A stretch of DNA of 64,000 nucleotides from CAVOOW01 sp963697675 (GCA_963697675.1 CAVOOW010000007.1:1-64000), one strand, 5' to 3'; shown: positions 9,372 to 19,078, counted from the stretch's first letter. The notes: a model not told the origin generated them from the sequence alone. A program made the numbers and translations.

Positions 9372-10736
9372 TCAGGCGTGCGCCGTGGCGCTCGAGGGTC
9401 GAATGTTCTGGTTGAGATGGAAGATGTTGTGCGGGTCGTAGGTGTCCTTCACGGCGGTGAGCCGGCTCAGCTTCTCGGCCGTGTACGCGCGACGTACGCC
9501 GGCGGCACCTTCGTCACCGAGGACGTTGACGTAGACCCCGGAGGCGAACGGTTCGAGGGTGGCGGCGTAGGAGCGTGCTGTCTCTATGCGCACCTCGTCT
9601 TCGCCGGGATCTGTCCACCCGGTGCTCGCGCCGAGCTCGAAGGCGGTGTCGCGGTGGCTGAAGGCGGTGTCGTCCTCGGGCACGTCAGCGATCGCCCCGC
9701 CGTAGGCCTGCAGCCCGACTCCGGGCGCGAAGGGGCCGACTTCGGTCACTGCCACCATCGTGTCGATGATCTCGTCGGTGAGCTCGCGGAAGTAGTGCCC
9801 CTTGGCGTACCGGCGCCGCGCGTGCCCGTCCGCCACGTCGTCGCGGGACTGCAGCTCGACGTAGGTCGAGGGCACGACGCGCTCGGCCGACGGGCGACCC
9901 AGCGCCCGCACCGCGGGAACGAGCGCCTCGCCTTGCTGCGGGTTCCCCACCCAGACGTAGCCGAGGGTCACGACGCCGCCGCCGATCCCTGCTGTGAAGG
10001 TCGCCTCGCGGGGTGCCGACGCGTTGAGATCACGCCACCCGCGCAGCGCGGTGACCGCTTGGTCGACCGGGAAGTCGATCTCGACGGACAGCGACTCGGT
10101 GCCGGTGTCGTGCAGCCGGAACTCGAACTCGGTGACCACGCCGAAGTTCCCGCCGCCGCCACGCAGCGCCCAGTAGAGGTCGGGGTGCTGGCTCTCGCTC
10201 GCCCGCAGTACGTCACCGTCCGCGGTGACGACCTCGAACGACACGACGTTGTCGCAGGACAGGCCGGCCTGCCGGGCCAGCCAGCCCATTCCGCCGCCGA
10301 GGGTGAGGCCGCCGACGCCGGTGTGCGAGACGTTGCCGGCGGTGGTGGCGAGCCCGTGCTGCTGGGTCGCCCGGTCCAGCGCCCCGAGCAGTGCGCCGCC
10401 CTGCACGACCGCCCGGCGTCGTTCCGGGTCGACACGCACGGCGCACAGGGGTGTCAGGTCGATCATCAGCCCGCCGTCGGGGACGGCGTGGCCGGCTGCG
10501 CTGTGGCCGCCGCATCGGATGCCGATCTCGAGGTCGCGCTCGCGTGCCGTCCGGACCGCGGTGACCACGTCGCGAACGCTCGCGCACCGGATGATCACCC
10601 GGGGTCGCCGGTCGACGATCGCGTTCCAGATCTTCCGGGTCTCGTCATATCTGTGGTCGCCGGGCAGCAGCACTGTCCCGTCCAGCGAGTCGGCGAGTTT
10701 CGTTCGCGTGGCATCGTCCATGTCAGACCAGACCAT
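9372..10736 (-). CDS. FAD-binding PCMH/berberine-bridge-type oxidoreductase
   Basis: The 454-aa protein has an N-terminal FAD-binding PCMH domain. RCGGHSAAGHAVPDGG contains the His that usually carries 8-alpha-histidyl FAD. GNVSHTGVGGLTLGGGMGWLARQAGLSCDNVVSF is the conserved PP-loop and Gly region. The extreme C-terminus YDPHNIFHLNQNI is the BBE motif that contacts the isoalloxazine ring. The second covalent-FAD residue (Cys) of bicovalent members lies at GLSCDN and is present. These enzymes oxidise alcohols, sugars or alkaloid-type substrates using O2; the substrate is not predictable. No signal peptide is seen, so it is cytoplasmic. It diverges from the nitroreductase gene with a ~150-bp shared promoter region. 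Confidence 0.92.
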   Translation of the reverse strand: MVWSDMDDATRTKLADSLDGTVLLPGDHRYDETRKIWNAIVDRRPRVIIRCASVRDVVTAVRTARERDLEIGIRCGGHSAAGHAVPDGGLMIDLTPLCAVRVDPERRRAVVQGGALLGALDRATQQHGLATTAGNVSHTGVGGLTLGGGMGWLARQAGLSCDNVVSFEVVTADGDVLRASESQHPDLYWALRGGGGNFGVVTEFEFRLHDTGTESLSVEIDFPVDQAVTALRGWRDLNASAPREATFTAGIGGGVVTLGYVWVGNPQQGEALVPAVRALGRPSAERVVPSTYVELQSRDDVADGHARRRYAKGHYFRELTDEIIDTMVAVTEVGPFAPGVGLQAYGGAIADVPEDDTAFSHRDTAFELGASTGWTDPGEDEVRIETARSYAATLEPFASGVYVNVLGDEGAAGVRRAYTAEKLSRLTAVKDTYDPHNIFHLNQNIRPSSATAHA

Positions 10737-10888
10737 GATCCCGCCTGGAAGTCATCGGTCCGCCGGATGCCGATCGCGCAGGTCCCGGAAGGTGACGCCG
10801 ACCCGGTGTCCGCGTCCCCGACCCGACCGGGCAGCCTCGATCCTCACTCCTGTGCAACTTCACACCAGCTGGTGGGCAAGATGGCCGC

Positions 10889-11536
10889 ATGAATCCCGCG
10901 ACACTGACCCCGGACGAGCTGCTCAGCACGACGCGGTCGGTCCGCAAGCGGCTGGACCTGACGCGGCCCGTGCCGCGGGAGCTGGTCGACGAGTGCCTCA
11001 CGCTCGCCCTGCAGGCGCCGAGCGGGTCCAATCGTCAGACGTGGCAGTTCGTGGTCGTCACCGACGCGGACCTGCGCCGACAGATCGGGGAGTACTACCG
11101 GCTTGCCGTGCAGAACTACCTCGCTGGTTCCGGTGCTGCGGGAAAGCTGTTCGCGGACGACCCGGGCCGGTCAGAGGTGCAGCAGCGCGTGCACGAGAGC
11201 GTCGCGTACCTCGGCGATCATATGGGTGAGGTACCCGTACTGCTGATCCCGTGTCTGCAGTTCTCCGGCCCGTTGCGCGCCGTGAACCAGAGCGGCCTTT
11301 GGGGGTCGGTGATCCCGGCGGCGTGGAGCTACATGCTGGCCGCGAGGGCCCGCGGCCTGGGGACGGCGTGGACGACCTTGCACATGCAGTACGAGCGCGA
11401 GGTCGCTGAGCTGCTCGGCCTACCGCACGACGTACATCAGGCGGCTCTTATCCCGACGGCGTACTACACGGGGGATACGTTCCGACCAGCACGCCGGCAG
11501 CCGCTCGAATCGGTGGTGCACCGAGACCGCTGGTAG
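10889..11536 (+). CDS. Nitroreductase-family FMN oxidoreductase
   Basis: The 215-aa protein begins with TRSVRKRLDLTRPVP and has QAPSGSNRQTWQFVVVTD, the FMN-phosphate-binding Ser/Asn/Gln region of the nitroreductase fold. Later it carries AARARGLGTAWTTLH and a C-terminal IPTAYYTGDTFRPARRQPLE. Length is normal for the family. It would be a soluble NAD(P)H-dependent reductase of nitro groups, quinones or enones. ATG 10889 is the natural start. Divergence from the FAD oxidase suggests a shared redox or detoxification context, which is inference. Confidence 0.92.
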   Translation: MNPATLTPDELLSTTRSVRKRLDLTRPVPRELVDECLTLALQAPSGSNRQTWQFVVVTDADLRRQIGEYYRLAVQNYLAGSGAAGKLFADDPGRSEVQQRVHESVAYLGDHMGEVPVLLIPCLQFSGPLRAVNQSGLWGSVIPAAWSYMLAARARGLGTAWTTLHMQYEREVAELLGLPHDVHQAALIPTAYYTGDTFRPARRQPLESVVHRDRW

Positions 11537-11714
11537 CCCCTACTGGTGTTCCAGTGGAGCTTGTGCGGGGTGGGAGTTGGTCGGGGATCAGGTGGACAAT
11601 CGCGCCCGGCCATCTTGGAGGATTTGTGGTGAGGTTGCCCGGACCGCGATGAGTTTCAGCACCGTGCCGGGTCTTCAGCACATCCCACCTATTTCTCGCC
11701 CATGTGGAGGCACC

Positions 11715-12377
11715 TTGAAGCTCTTGCTCACGTCCGGCGGGGTCACGAACCCAACCATTCACTCGGCGCTTGTGCAGCTGCTTGGGAAGCCGGTCGCGCA
11801 GTGCCATGCCCTGGTCGTGCCGACGGCGCAATGGGGTCACCCGATGTGCGGACCGGCATCGGTGCGGGCCCTGGTTGCCGCCGAGCCCGACTTCCGGCAC
11901 TTCTCGGGTCTGGGCTGGGCGTCGCTCGGTGTCCTCGAGCTGACCGCACTGCCCACCATCGGGGCGGAGCGGTGGGTGCCCTGGGTCCGGGAGGCCGACG
12001 TGCTCCTGGTCGACGGGGGCGACGCGTCTTACCTGTGCCACTGGATGCGGGAGTCCGGGCTGGCCGATCTGCTGCCTTCGTTGCCCGAGACGGTGTGGCT
12101 GGGGGTGAGTGCCGGAAGCATGGTGATGACGCCCCGGGTCGGGAATTCCTTCGTCGAGTGGGCGTCCGCGTCGGACGACCGCACCCTGGGGGTCGTCGAC
12201 TTCTCGATCTTCCCGCACCTGGACGCCTTTCCGACGAACACCCTGGCCAACGCAGAGCGTTGGGCTGCCGATATCGGCGTCCCGGCGTACGCCATCGACG
12301 AACAGACGGCTATCAAGGTCGTCGACGGCTGCGTCGAGGTGGTCTCCGAAGGGCAATGGACAAAGTTCGGGTCATAG
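11715..12377 (+). CDS. Peptidase S51 (dipeptidase E-like)
   Basis: The 220-aa protein begins at a TTG (11715) preceded by GGAGG. This start matches the family N-terminus KLLLTSGGVTNPTIHSAL better than longer frames. The nucleophile elbow GVSAGSMV and the downstream FPHLDAFP with its His fit the S51 Ser-His-Glu arrangement; VDGGDASYL corresponds to the conserved GGN/GGD loop. Members cleave N-terminal Asp dipeptides or act on cyanophycin-type dipeptides in the cytoplasm. It stands alone. Confidence 0.88.
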   Translation: MKLLLTSGGVTNPTIHSALVQLLGKPVAQCHALVVPTAQWGHPMCGPASVRALVAAEPDFRHFSGLGWASLGVLELTALPTIGAERWVPWVREADVLLVDGGDASYLCHWMRESGLADLLPSLPETVWLGVSAGSMVMTPRVGNSFVEWASASDDRTLGVVDFSIFPHLDAFPTNTLANAERWAADIGVPAYAIDEQTAIKVVDGCVEVVSEGQWTKFGS

Positions 12378-12546
12378 CCGCGCGGGCTAGCGTGAACGCG
12401 ACGTTGTTGGCCTTGACCGCTGGTCGGTAGCAGGGCTGGTGCGCCCGCTCATGCGGCGATGAGAGCGTCGCAGCGTGTCGGCCGACCGCGCATGAGCAGG
12501 CGTTCCGCGGCTACAGGATGCGAGCCAGTCGGTCGAGATCCCCGAA

Positions 12547-13204
12547 GTGAGCAACCTCGACTTGTTCGAAACACCGGTCGGGGGCACGAGGCTGACCCCA
12601 CCGGAGAGCTCTGGAACACAGGCCCGACCCCGCCGAGGGTCGATGTTGCTGGTCGCCGGGTTTCTCGGCGCCGCGGCTTCGCTGACGGCCGGGCTTGTGG
12701 TCCTGCGCCCTCGCCCGCTCGACGACCGGCCGGTCGTCCTCCCCGCCACGCTGGCCGGGCTGCCGGCAGCGCAGACCGGACTCAGTTCGGCCAAGCCGAC
12801 GATTTACACGCGCAGTGGGGGGATACGTTCGGCGAGCACCCCTTCGACGCGCGCGCGTTCGGCGGCTTGCGGCCAGGCCCACTCGTGAATCTCGTCGTGG
12901 TCCGGACAGACTCGCGGGGCAACGCCGATCCAGGACTGGGTCGCCCGCCGTACTCAAGGATCGGGCACGTGTTCTGCACCCGCACGTTTCAGCTCGCAGA
13001 CGGCGTCATCCCCGGGCAGGATCGGCCGAAACCGTTTCGCAGCGACAGGATGCTGCTCTGCTGGCGCGCAAGAGACACGCTCACGGTCAGCGTGCTGGTG
13101 CCCAACAGTGCACCGGACTACGAGCAGACCGCTGCACATGCCGTCGAACGAGGTCTGGGCGCTCGAGCAATGACCTTCCCCAGTCCCTGGTCGAGGCAAT
13201 CTGA
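12547..13204 (+). pseudogene. Single-TM hypothetical protein, broken by indels
   Basis: From GTG 12547 the frame gives a hydrophilic N-terminus, one membrane helix (SMLLVAGFLGAAASLTAGLVVL) and then runs out of sense at a run of six G around 12817. Beyond it a neighbouring frame continues DTFGEHPFDARAFGGLRPGPLVNLVVVRTD...RIGHVFCTRTFQLADGVIPG. Near the end the frames change again (EVWALE, then NDLPQSLVEAI and stop at 13202-13204). The corrected protein would be about 219 residues with an extracytoplasmic C-terminal domain. No family was recognised. The G6 run strongly suggests a miscounted homopolymer. Confidence 0.5.
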
Positions 13205-13372
13205 CGCGCACACGTGCCTACCCCGCGCAACCTGGCTCGGCGACTGGCTGCCGTTATCCGCAGGTGGCGGTGTTGAGGCTTTGAATGAATGAAGACTGGC
13301 CTTATCCCTTATTCGGCGGAGGCACCCTGGTGGGGCTGGTTGAGCGTCATCCTTGTTAGGGAGGCGCGGTAG

Positions 13373-13933
13373 ATGGACGAGGTCGTGGTCGGGCAGGTCG
13401 GGACGGCTGCGGCCGCCCCGGACGATCGAGACGTGATGCCCTCTTCGGGGCATGCGGCGGAATTCGACGCGTTCGTTGCGGCCTTCGGGAGCAGGCTTCT
13501 GCGCACCGGCTATCTGCTCACGGGTGAGACTCGGGCCGCTGAGGATCTCGTCCAGGACACGCTGCTGAAAGCATGGTCGCGATGGCCGAGGGTGCGTGCG
13601 ACCGATCAACCCATTGCATATGTGCGCCGGATGCTGGTTACCACGTCTGCGAGTCGTTGGCGTGCCGCGCGGAACCGGGTTCGAGGAGAGCAACTTGTTG
13701 CTGCCCCGCCAGAGGCGCCGGGGCCGGTCCCTGCCGAACGCGACGAGCTGCTGTGGCAAGCGGTGATTGGGCTGCCCGCCCGCCAGCGTGCGGTGATGGT
13801 GCTCGGTTACTACGAGGACCTCTCTGATGCCAGCACCGCTGACGTCCTGGGGTGCACGATCGGCACCGTGAAGAGCCAGCGGGCTAAGGCGCTGCGGACC
13901 CTCCGCAGAGTGCTGCAGGAGGTGGAGCGATGA
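13373..13933 (+). CDS. SigE-family ECF sigma factor
   Basis: The 186-aa protein has sigma region 2 (EFDAFVAAFGSRLLRTGYLLTGETRAAEDLVQDTLLKAWSRW) and region 4 (LPARQRAVMVLGYYEDLSDASTADVLGCTIGTVKSQRAKALRTLRR), without a C-terminal SnoaL domain. The N-terminus carries a ~25-residue extension from ATG 13373; a later start at MPSSGH (13436) would also fit. It directs RNA polymerase to an unknown regulon. The 3' end overlaps the next gene by 4 bp (ATGA), so the two are translationally coupled. This is the first of three such cassettes in the window. Confidence 0.93.
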   Translation: MDEVVVGQVGTAAAAPDDRDVMPSSGHAAEFDAFVAAFGSRLLRTGYLLTGETRAAEDLVQDTLLKAWSRWPRVRATDQPIAYVRRMLVTTSASRWRAARNRVRGEQLVAAPPEAPGPVPAERDELLWQAVIGLPARQRAVMVLGYYEDLSDASTADVLGCTIGTVKSQRAKALRTLRRVLQEVER

Positions 13934-15090
13934 GCACCGATCTCGAGCGCCGACTGCAGGAAGAATTGCAGGCACGCGCGGGCCACGTCGAGGCCTGGCG
14001 GCTCGGCGGCGCGAGCCTTCGCGATGTGGCCACTGCGCGACGAACCCGACGTGTGCGCGCAGCCACGGTGGCCTGCGTCGCCGTGACGGTTGCAGTGGTC
14101 GTGGTCGTGGCGTCTGTCGTGAGTGGCGGCGGACGCCGCACTGATCCCCCGGCTGGACCGACGCCGTCACCGACCCGGGCGGCGGGACACAACCAGCTGA
14201 TCCGTGTCCCCGTCTCAGACGCGATCCTGGTTAAAGCCAGGGCGCTGATCGGCGACAGCAGCCCACAACTGTACGCAAGCGCGGCCCTGCCACAGTCTCG
14301 CGACACAGTCCTTGTCCTAGTCACAACCCGCCCGGACGACGACAACCGCCGCGTCGTCTACACCGTTACCGTGCACGGTTGGGAAATTCTCGCTGGGACC
14401 CTGGCGTATTACCGCGCGGGGGACGATCTGGTCGCGCAGCCCGCGCTCGACGGCGGGAGCACCATCCTGGTAGTCGTCCCGCCGCTGGACGCCCAGGTGA
14501 CCACGGCAGAAGTCACCACAAGCCTTACCGGCCGCGACGTCGTACGCCGGACGGCACTCGTCGATGCCGGGCTCGCCCTCCTACCGGTCCCCGCAGCGGA
14601 GGCCGTGACGCGGCTCAGGTTGCTGCGCGACGGTGAAACAGTGCGCGACACGATCCCCGGTGACTTCCACCTCGGCACGGAGATGCCGGCCACGGTGGAC
14701 CGAGTAGTCATCTCGTCGGGCACCAAGGACCAATCGGTGCAGGTGCGCACGGACGGTCGGCGCGCGTGCCGATTGACCGTCGCCGGACTGTCCCACCCGG
14801 ACAGCTTCGGGCTGGAGTGGAACCCCTTCGATGACGCGTGCCAGGCTGTGGACGGAAAACTTCGACTGCTCCTGGCCGGTGACCGCCGCTACAGCAGTGT
14901 TGCTGGAATCGCCCCACCGGAGGCGGAGGTAGTCCGACTGCACTGGCGCAACGGTGATGTCACAGACGTCGACGTGGCCCACGACAACGTCCCTGCCTTC
15001 CTCGACACCACCAGGCATCGGCCAGACCGGCTCCAGCTGGCGGAAGCCCTGAACCGCGACGGCGTGGTCATCGCAAGCACTAGCCCCTGA
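13930..15090 (+). CDS. Membrane-anchored partner of the sigma factor, candidate anti-sigma
   Basis: The 386-aa protein has a ~45-residue basic cytoplasmic N-terminus (ERRLQEELQARAGHVEAWRLGGASLRDVATARRTRRV), one transmembrane helix (TVACVAVTVAVVVVVASVVSG), a Pro/Thr-rich linker and an extracytoplasmic ~300-residue domain rich in short beta strands. No zinc-binding anti-sigma HxxxCxxC motif is present. Translational coupling to the sigma gene and the topology suggest a signal-responsive anti-sigma factor or sensor. It is not obviously homologous at sequence level to the partners at 31652 and 36690, though architecture and gene order are the same. Confidence 0.85.
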   Translation: MSTDLERRLQEELQARAGHVEAWRLGGASLRDVATARRTRRVRAATVACVAVTVAVVVVVASVVSGGGRRTDPPAGPTPSPTRAAGHNQLIRVPVSDAILVKARALIGDSSPQLYASAALPQSRDTVLVLVTTRPDDDNRRVVYTVTVHGWEILAGTLAYYRAGDDLVAQPALDGGSTILVVVPPLDAQVTTAEVTTSLTGRDVVRRTALVDAGLALLPVPAAEAVTRLRLLRDGETVRDTIPGDFHLGTEMPATVDRVVISSGTKDQSVQVRTDGRRACRLTVAGLSHPDSFGLEWNPFDDACQAVDGKLRLLLAGDRRYSSVAGIAPPEAEVVRLHWRNGDVTDVDVAHDNVPAFLDTTRHRPDRLQLAEALNRDGVVIASTSP

Positions 15091-15462
15091 TCCAAAATGC
15101 GCCCGGTTGGCCGCTGAAAGCCCAAACACAAGGTCTGGCTCATCCGACTGAACAGCGCAGCTCCGCCGACGCTCAGCGCGCATATGCCAAACACCGCGTT
15201 GTACCCACCACGTGGCGGCTGCGTCTCCATGCGAGACCGGCTACTTGTTGGCTTCGCTTACGGCTCGGGCCCGGCCAGGCTCGGTCGAGGCGTCGCGGTG
15301 TTGGCTCGCGAACCGGCTGCCCACCGGCGTGATGGGTGTGGCTCGCTAGTGGCTCGCCTTCGCCGCGGCGCCGTGCGAGGAGTGGCTCGAGAGGGGATTG
15401 CCACGCTCGAAGTAGCGCTGCCCTCCTCGCCGTTCCCTTCGGTTCGAGGTCAGGAGTGCAGA
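15091..15462. other. Region between sigma cassette and decayed IS110
   Basis: No gene is recognised. The last ~100 bp should include the 5' noncoding end of the IS110 element. Short repeats of GGCTCG occur at 15263-15385. An IS110 bridge-RNA-like segment could lie here, but no structure was convincingly drawn. Confidence 0.35.
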
Positions 15463-16571
15463 TGGCAGCGAAGAAGAGCAGAGGCGAGCTCGCGGGTGGT
15501 GATCGGGGTCGACCCGCACAAGCGGATCGACGCGGTCGTGGTCCTGGACGAGCCGGGGCGGTGCTGGCGCGAGAGACGTGCCGCACACCTCGGCCGGGTT
15601 CCAGACGCTGATGGCACTGGCCCGCCGGTTCCCGCGGCGGACCTGGGCGGTCGAGGGCTGCAACGGGGTCGGGAAGAACCTGGCGCAGCGGCTGGTCGCC
15701 GGCGGCGAGACAGTGCTCGACGTGTCGACCCGCAAGTCCTCACTGGTGCGGGCGTTGGCGACCAACTCCGGTCGCAAGACCGATGACACCGACGCGTACT
15801 CGATCGCGCTGGTCGGGCTGCGCAGCACCGACCTGCCGGTGGTGGTCCGTGATGAGCGGACCGAGCTGCTGCGGCTGCTCAGCCACCGCCGCCGGGAGCT
15901 GGTCGGGCTACGCACCCAGGCGGTCTGCCGGCTGCACCGCGAGCTGGTGATCCTGATCCCCGGCGGCGCGTCCCGGCGGCTGACCGCCACCCGAGCCCGG
16001 GCGCTGCTCAACGGGATCCGGCCCGACGATGAGGTGGACCGGCTGCGCAAGGCGCTGGCCCGCGACCAGCTCGTCGGACCTGGTCGCGATCGACAAGCGG
16101 CTGGCCGCGATCAACATCGAGATCCGGGCCGCGGTGGCGGCCAGCCGGACGACACTGACCGAGTCTGGTCGGGATCGGGCCGGTGAACGCGGCGATGGTG
16201 CTCGGTGAGGTCGCCGACGTCGCCCGGTTCGCCACCCGGCATCACTTCGCCGCCTACAACGGCACCGCACCCGCCCAGTGGGGCAGCGGCGGAGACACCC
16301 ACGACCGGGTCAACCTCGGCGGGAACCGCCGGCTGAACCACGCCCTGCACATCGCCGCGATCACCCAGGCCCGCTACCCCGGCCCCGGCCGCGACTTCTA
16401 CCTGCGCAAGCTCGCCGACGCCAAGACGACGAAGGAAGCGCTGCGGGCTTCAAACGGCGGATCAGCGACAGCGTCTACCGCCAGCTGCTCGCCGACGCCG
16501 ACGCCCGAGACAGCCGAGGGGACGGGCCCGGGAGGGCAGATGGGGGCGGCTCTGTCATCCAGCGCGGCTGA
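15463..16571 (+). pseudogene. IS110-family transposase, fragmented by several frameshifts
   Basis: Pieces of a DEDD transposase follow one another in different frames: VVIGVDPHKRIDAVVVLDE (first catalytic Asp), AVEGCNGVGKNLAQRL (Glu), SGRKTDDTDAYSIAL (paired Asp), then LVAIDKRLAAINIEIRAAVAA, then the transposase_20 domain GIGPVNAAMVLGEVADVARFATRHHFAAYNGTAP, and a tail FKRRISDSVYRQLLADA. At least four to five frame changes are needed (about 15490, 15590, 16070, 16170, 16450). The order of domains is complete, so this is a recently decayed or badly sequenced copy. It differs in sequence from the intact IS110 at 19.8 kb. Confidence 0.85.
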
Positions 16572-16834
16572 CCGATCCCCAGTGGTCAGCACTTCGGATA
16601 GGCCACAGCCCGGACCCGTCACCACCGACGATACGCCCGCCCCCGACCACCCAGGCAACCGTTCTTCGGCCCGCATCCCGGCGCCCTCGAAACGCGCCGA
16701 CCCGCAGCCCTCGTCAAGCGCAGTCTGCTTGACGAGGACGAGGACCGGCGCACCATCAACAACGCGACGGGAACGCCCAACCCCTTGACACAGAGGGGTG
16801 CCATTATCGTGCACCATTCGGCCGAAGGAGCAGC

Positions 16835-17386
16835 ATGAGCGGGCAGGCGGAGCGACGGGAGCCGGTACTGGCCGCGTTCCTGGTTTTGCTCGGCATCGGA
16901 GCCTGGCTGCACTGGTCGATCACCGATCCATCCTTTGACCAGACCGAGGCGCAGTCGGAATGGGGCAACGTACTTGCGTTTAGCGCTCTCGTGCTCGCCC
17001 TGGCCGGCGGCTCCGCCGCACTCGGACGTGCGCTCAGCGGAGCCCGATCCGTCCGCCGCCTCACCATGACGCTCATCGCTGCCGGCGCTCTCGCCGCGGT
17101 GACCAACATCGTTGAGGACGGCCTCGGGGTTGAGAGGGCGTTCGTCGTCTTTGGCCTGCTCACCGGTGTCCTACTGCTCGCACTGATCGGTCTCGCGACC
17201 GCCTTGGGTCTCATGGTTCGAGGAGCGCGTCGGTTGCTTGCGCTTGCACCGCTGGCGAGCGCGATCGGAGTGGTCACCTATGTGCAGGCCGGTGGCCCGA
17301 TCCTGCTGTGCACCTGGTGCGCGGCCGCCGTCTATCTCCTCGTCATCCCGCAATCCACGGTCGGCCTGTCGGGTCAGAGGGCGTAG
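16835..17386 (+). CDS. Integral membrane protein, five predicted helices
   Basis: The 183-aa protein starts at ATG 16835 behind GGAGCAGC. Hydrophobic segments are at about residues 10-27, 45-65, 75-96, 103-128 and 132-172. No catalytic or binding motif is recognised. It carries HWSITDPSFDQTEAQSEWGN between the first two helices, likely an exposed loop. It stands alone between two mobile-element regions. Function is unknown. Confidence 0.7.
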   Translation: MSGQAERREPVLAAFLVLLGIGAWLHWSITDPSFDQTEAQSEWGNVLAFSALVLALAGGSAALGRALSGARSVRRLTMTLIAAGALAAVTNIVEDGLGVERAFVVFGLLTGVLLLALIGLATALGLMVRGARRLLALAPLASAIGVVTYVQAGGPILLCTWCAAAVYLLVIPQSTVGLSGQRA

Positions 17387-17834
17387 ACGGGTCGAGACGA
17401 CGCGACTAAGGGCGCTGGCCAAATGTGTTGGCGTCGCCGGCGGATATCAGTGACTCCTGCTTGCGCGACACTGCAAGAGGCGCGGTCCTGGTACCGATCG
17501 AGATCCGCGGCGGAGACAGCGGTATTACATTCCACGTCACAGCAACGGTGCAAAGGTTCAGGTGGCGACGACGGAGGTGGAGTGGTCAAGTCTGCGGTCA
17601 GCGACGTCTCGTTCCAGGGGTCGATGGGCACCACCGGGACCTGGGTTCGCATCCCGCTGGACGATGCAACTGGGAACGGCGGGGCAACCAACTGCGGGGT
17701 GCGTTGGACGATGACCTCGGGCGTGGTTCCCCAACGACGACTAACCCCGAGACAGTCCAGACCAGAAGAATGCCTATACCGAACAGCTGCGTTGTCCTGC
17801 GATTGCACAAGCCGAGTCTGGGTAGCGTCAGCGG
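17387..17834. other. Intergenic stretch without a supported gene
   Basis: Overlapping open frames exist on both strands, but none shows recognisable domains or a good ribosome site, and they mask one another. It may hold a decayed gene; I see no repeat or RNA structure. Confidence 0.35.
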
Positions 17835-18071
17835 ATGGCAAAGGAGCCGGTCGATGACCAGAACCTGGCTCTCATAGGCCTGCTGCATCTGCTTGGTGTT
17901 GTCGTGCTTGCAGTGGGGGCACTAGTGACGAGCGGTGACGACCGCTCGGTGTTTGTTGCCCTGGCGTTCCTCACGATCATGTCGGGCGCCGCCTTGGAGT
18001 ACGTCGGCCATCGTGGCCAGGTTTGGCGAGTGATGCAGCGGCGCGCAGCGAAACGCCGGAAGCACGCGTAG
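17835..18071 (+). CDS. Small two-helix membrane protein (78 aa)
   Basis: The gene starts at ATG 17835. Two hydrophobic helices (LIGLLHLLGVVVLAVGALVTSG and VFVALAFLTIMSGAALEYVG) are joined by a DDRS turn, with a strongly basic C-terminus (MQRRAAKRRKHA), giving an N-in/C-in hairpin. No family was recognised. GC-rich third positions and a coherent topology support it being real. Confidence 0.6.
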   Translation: MAKEPVDDQNLALIGLLHLLGVVVLAVGALVTSGDDRSVFVALAFLTIMSGAALEYVGHRGQVWRVMQRRAAKRRKHA

Positions 18072-18194
18072 GTGCCAGTCCCGCTCAGGTGCTCGGGTGA
18101 CGGGGAACCGGCGGTGGTATTGCGCCTCCTTGTGCGGGCAGACGCCGCCTAGTGCACGCCTGCGTCTGTCACCAGCCTTCACTAGCCTGTTCGC

Positions 18195-18941
18195 ATGCGA
18201 CGCTTCGACGACGAAGATCTGACCGGCGCGGAGTTCCGCGAGTGCGACCTGAGTAGGGCCCGGCTGGTCGGCGTGGTCATGCAGGACGCCGAGATAGACG
18301 GCTTGGTTACCAACCTCGTGGTCAACGGGGTCCAGGTCATGCCGTACGTCGAGGCCGAGCTCGACCGCCGGCACCCGGTGCGGCTGCTGATCCGGTCCGA
18401 CGAGCCGTCCGACCTGCGGGAGGCCTGGCGGCAGTTGCGGGCCGACTGGGCCACGACCACCGAGCGGGTCCGGTCCATGCCCGAGGGCAGTGAGCATCGC
18501 GGCGTCGACGGCGAGTGGTCGATGGTGGAGACGCTGCGTCATCTCGTCTTCGTGCACGACTCGTGGTTCCGACGGTGCGTGATTGGGCTTACCGAGCCCT
18601 TCACTCCCATGGGTCTGGCATCGCCGTTCGTGCCCGACCAGGAGGAGCAGGGGCTCGACCGGTCCAGCCGGCCGAGCCTGGACGAGGTGCTGGGCGTGCG
18701 CGACCGGCAGGCGTCGGAGCTCGCGGCGTGGCTGGGCGAAGTCACGCCCGAGCAGCTCGCGCGCACCGCGCCGGTGCCCTCCGACGGCCGGTGGCCCCCG
18801 TACGCCAGGGGGCGGCGGGTGCGGCAATGCCTTGGCACCGTCCTCAATGAGGAGTGGGCCCACTACGGTTTCTGTGTGCGCGACCTCGACAAGCTGTCGG
18901 GCCAGGAGGCCCCACCGCCTCCAGGCGCCTCGCCGGAGTAG
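18195..18941 (+). CDS. DinB-family protein with N-terminal pentapeptide-like segment
   Basis: The 248-aa protein begins with ~40 residues of degenerate pentapeptide repeats (DLTGAEFRECDLSRARLVGVVMQDAEIDG), followed by a DinB/MST four-helix domain (DLREAWRQLRADWATTTERVRS...VDGEWSMVETLRHLVFVHDSWFRRCV...NEEWAHYGFCVRDLD). The three DinB metal-site His are present (TLRHLVF, VHDSW, EEWAHYGF). DinB-fold proteins are often thiol S-transferases using bacillithiol or mycothiol; that role is family inference here. It is monocistronic and cytoplasmic. Confidence 0.85.
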   Translation: MRRFDDEDLTGAEFRECDLSRARLVGVVMQDAEIDGLVTNLVVNGVQVMPYVEAELDRRHPVRLLIRSDEPSDLREAWRQLRADWATTTERVRSMPEGSEHRGVDGEWSMVETLRHLVFVHDSWFRRCVIGLTEPFTPMGLASPFVPDQEEQGLDRSSRPSLDEVLGVRDRQASELAAWLGEVTPEQLARTAPVPSDGRWPPYARGRRVRQCLGTVLNEEWAHYGFCVRDLDKLSGQEAPPPPGASPE

Positions 18942-19078
18942 GCGTTGGGGATCTGGCGTGACAGCTTTGCAAAGCGTCGAAGAGTGCCGGATACAGTCCA
19001 GAGCGCGCTGCTATCGGGCGACGGCGGCCCGTCCGGGCAGGCCGGATTCGTGTCCTCACCTCCGAAGGCAGGTTGTCG

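Noticed and set aside
9153..10892. A 579-codon open frame on the plus strand opposite the FAD oxidase
   Set aside because: It lies wholly antisense to a clear FAD-binding protein and reflects high-GC codon bias; no family features.
13118..14170. A 350-codon minus-strand frame across sigma cassette 1
   Set aside because: Antisense shadow; the sigma factor and partner on the plus strand are well supported.
15091..15462. A drawn bridge RNA for the decayed IS110
   Set aside because: No conserved stem pair could be drawn by eye; only the location is plausible.
17922..18863. A 313-codon minus-strand frame under the DinB gene
   Set aside because: Shadow of DinB; composition low-complexity.
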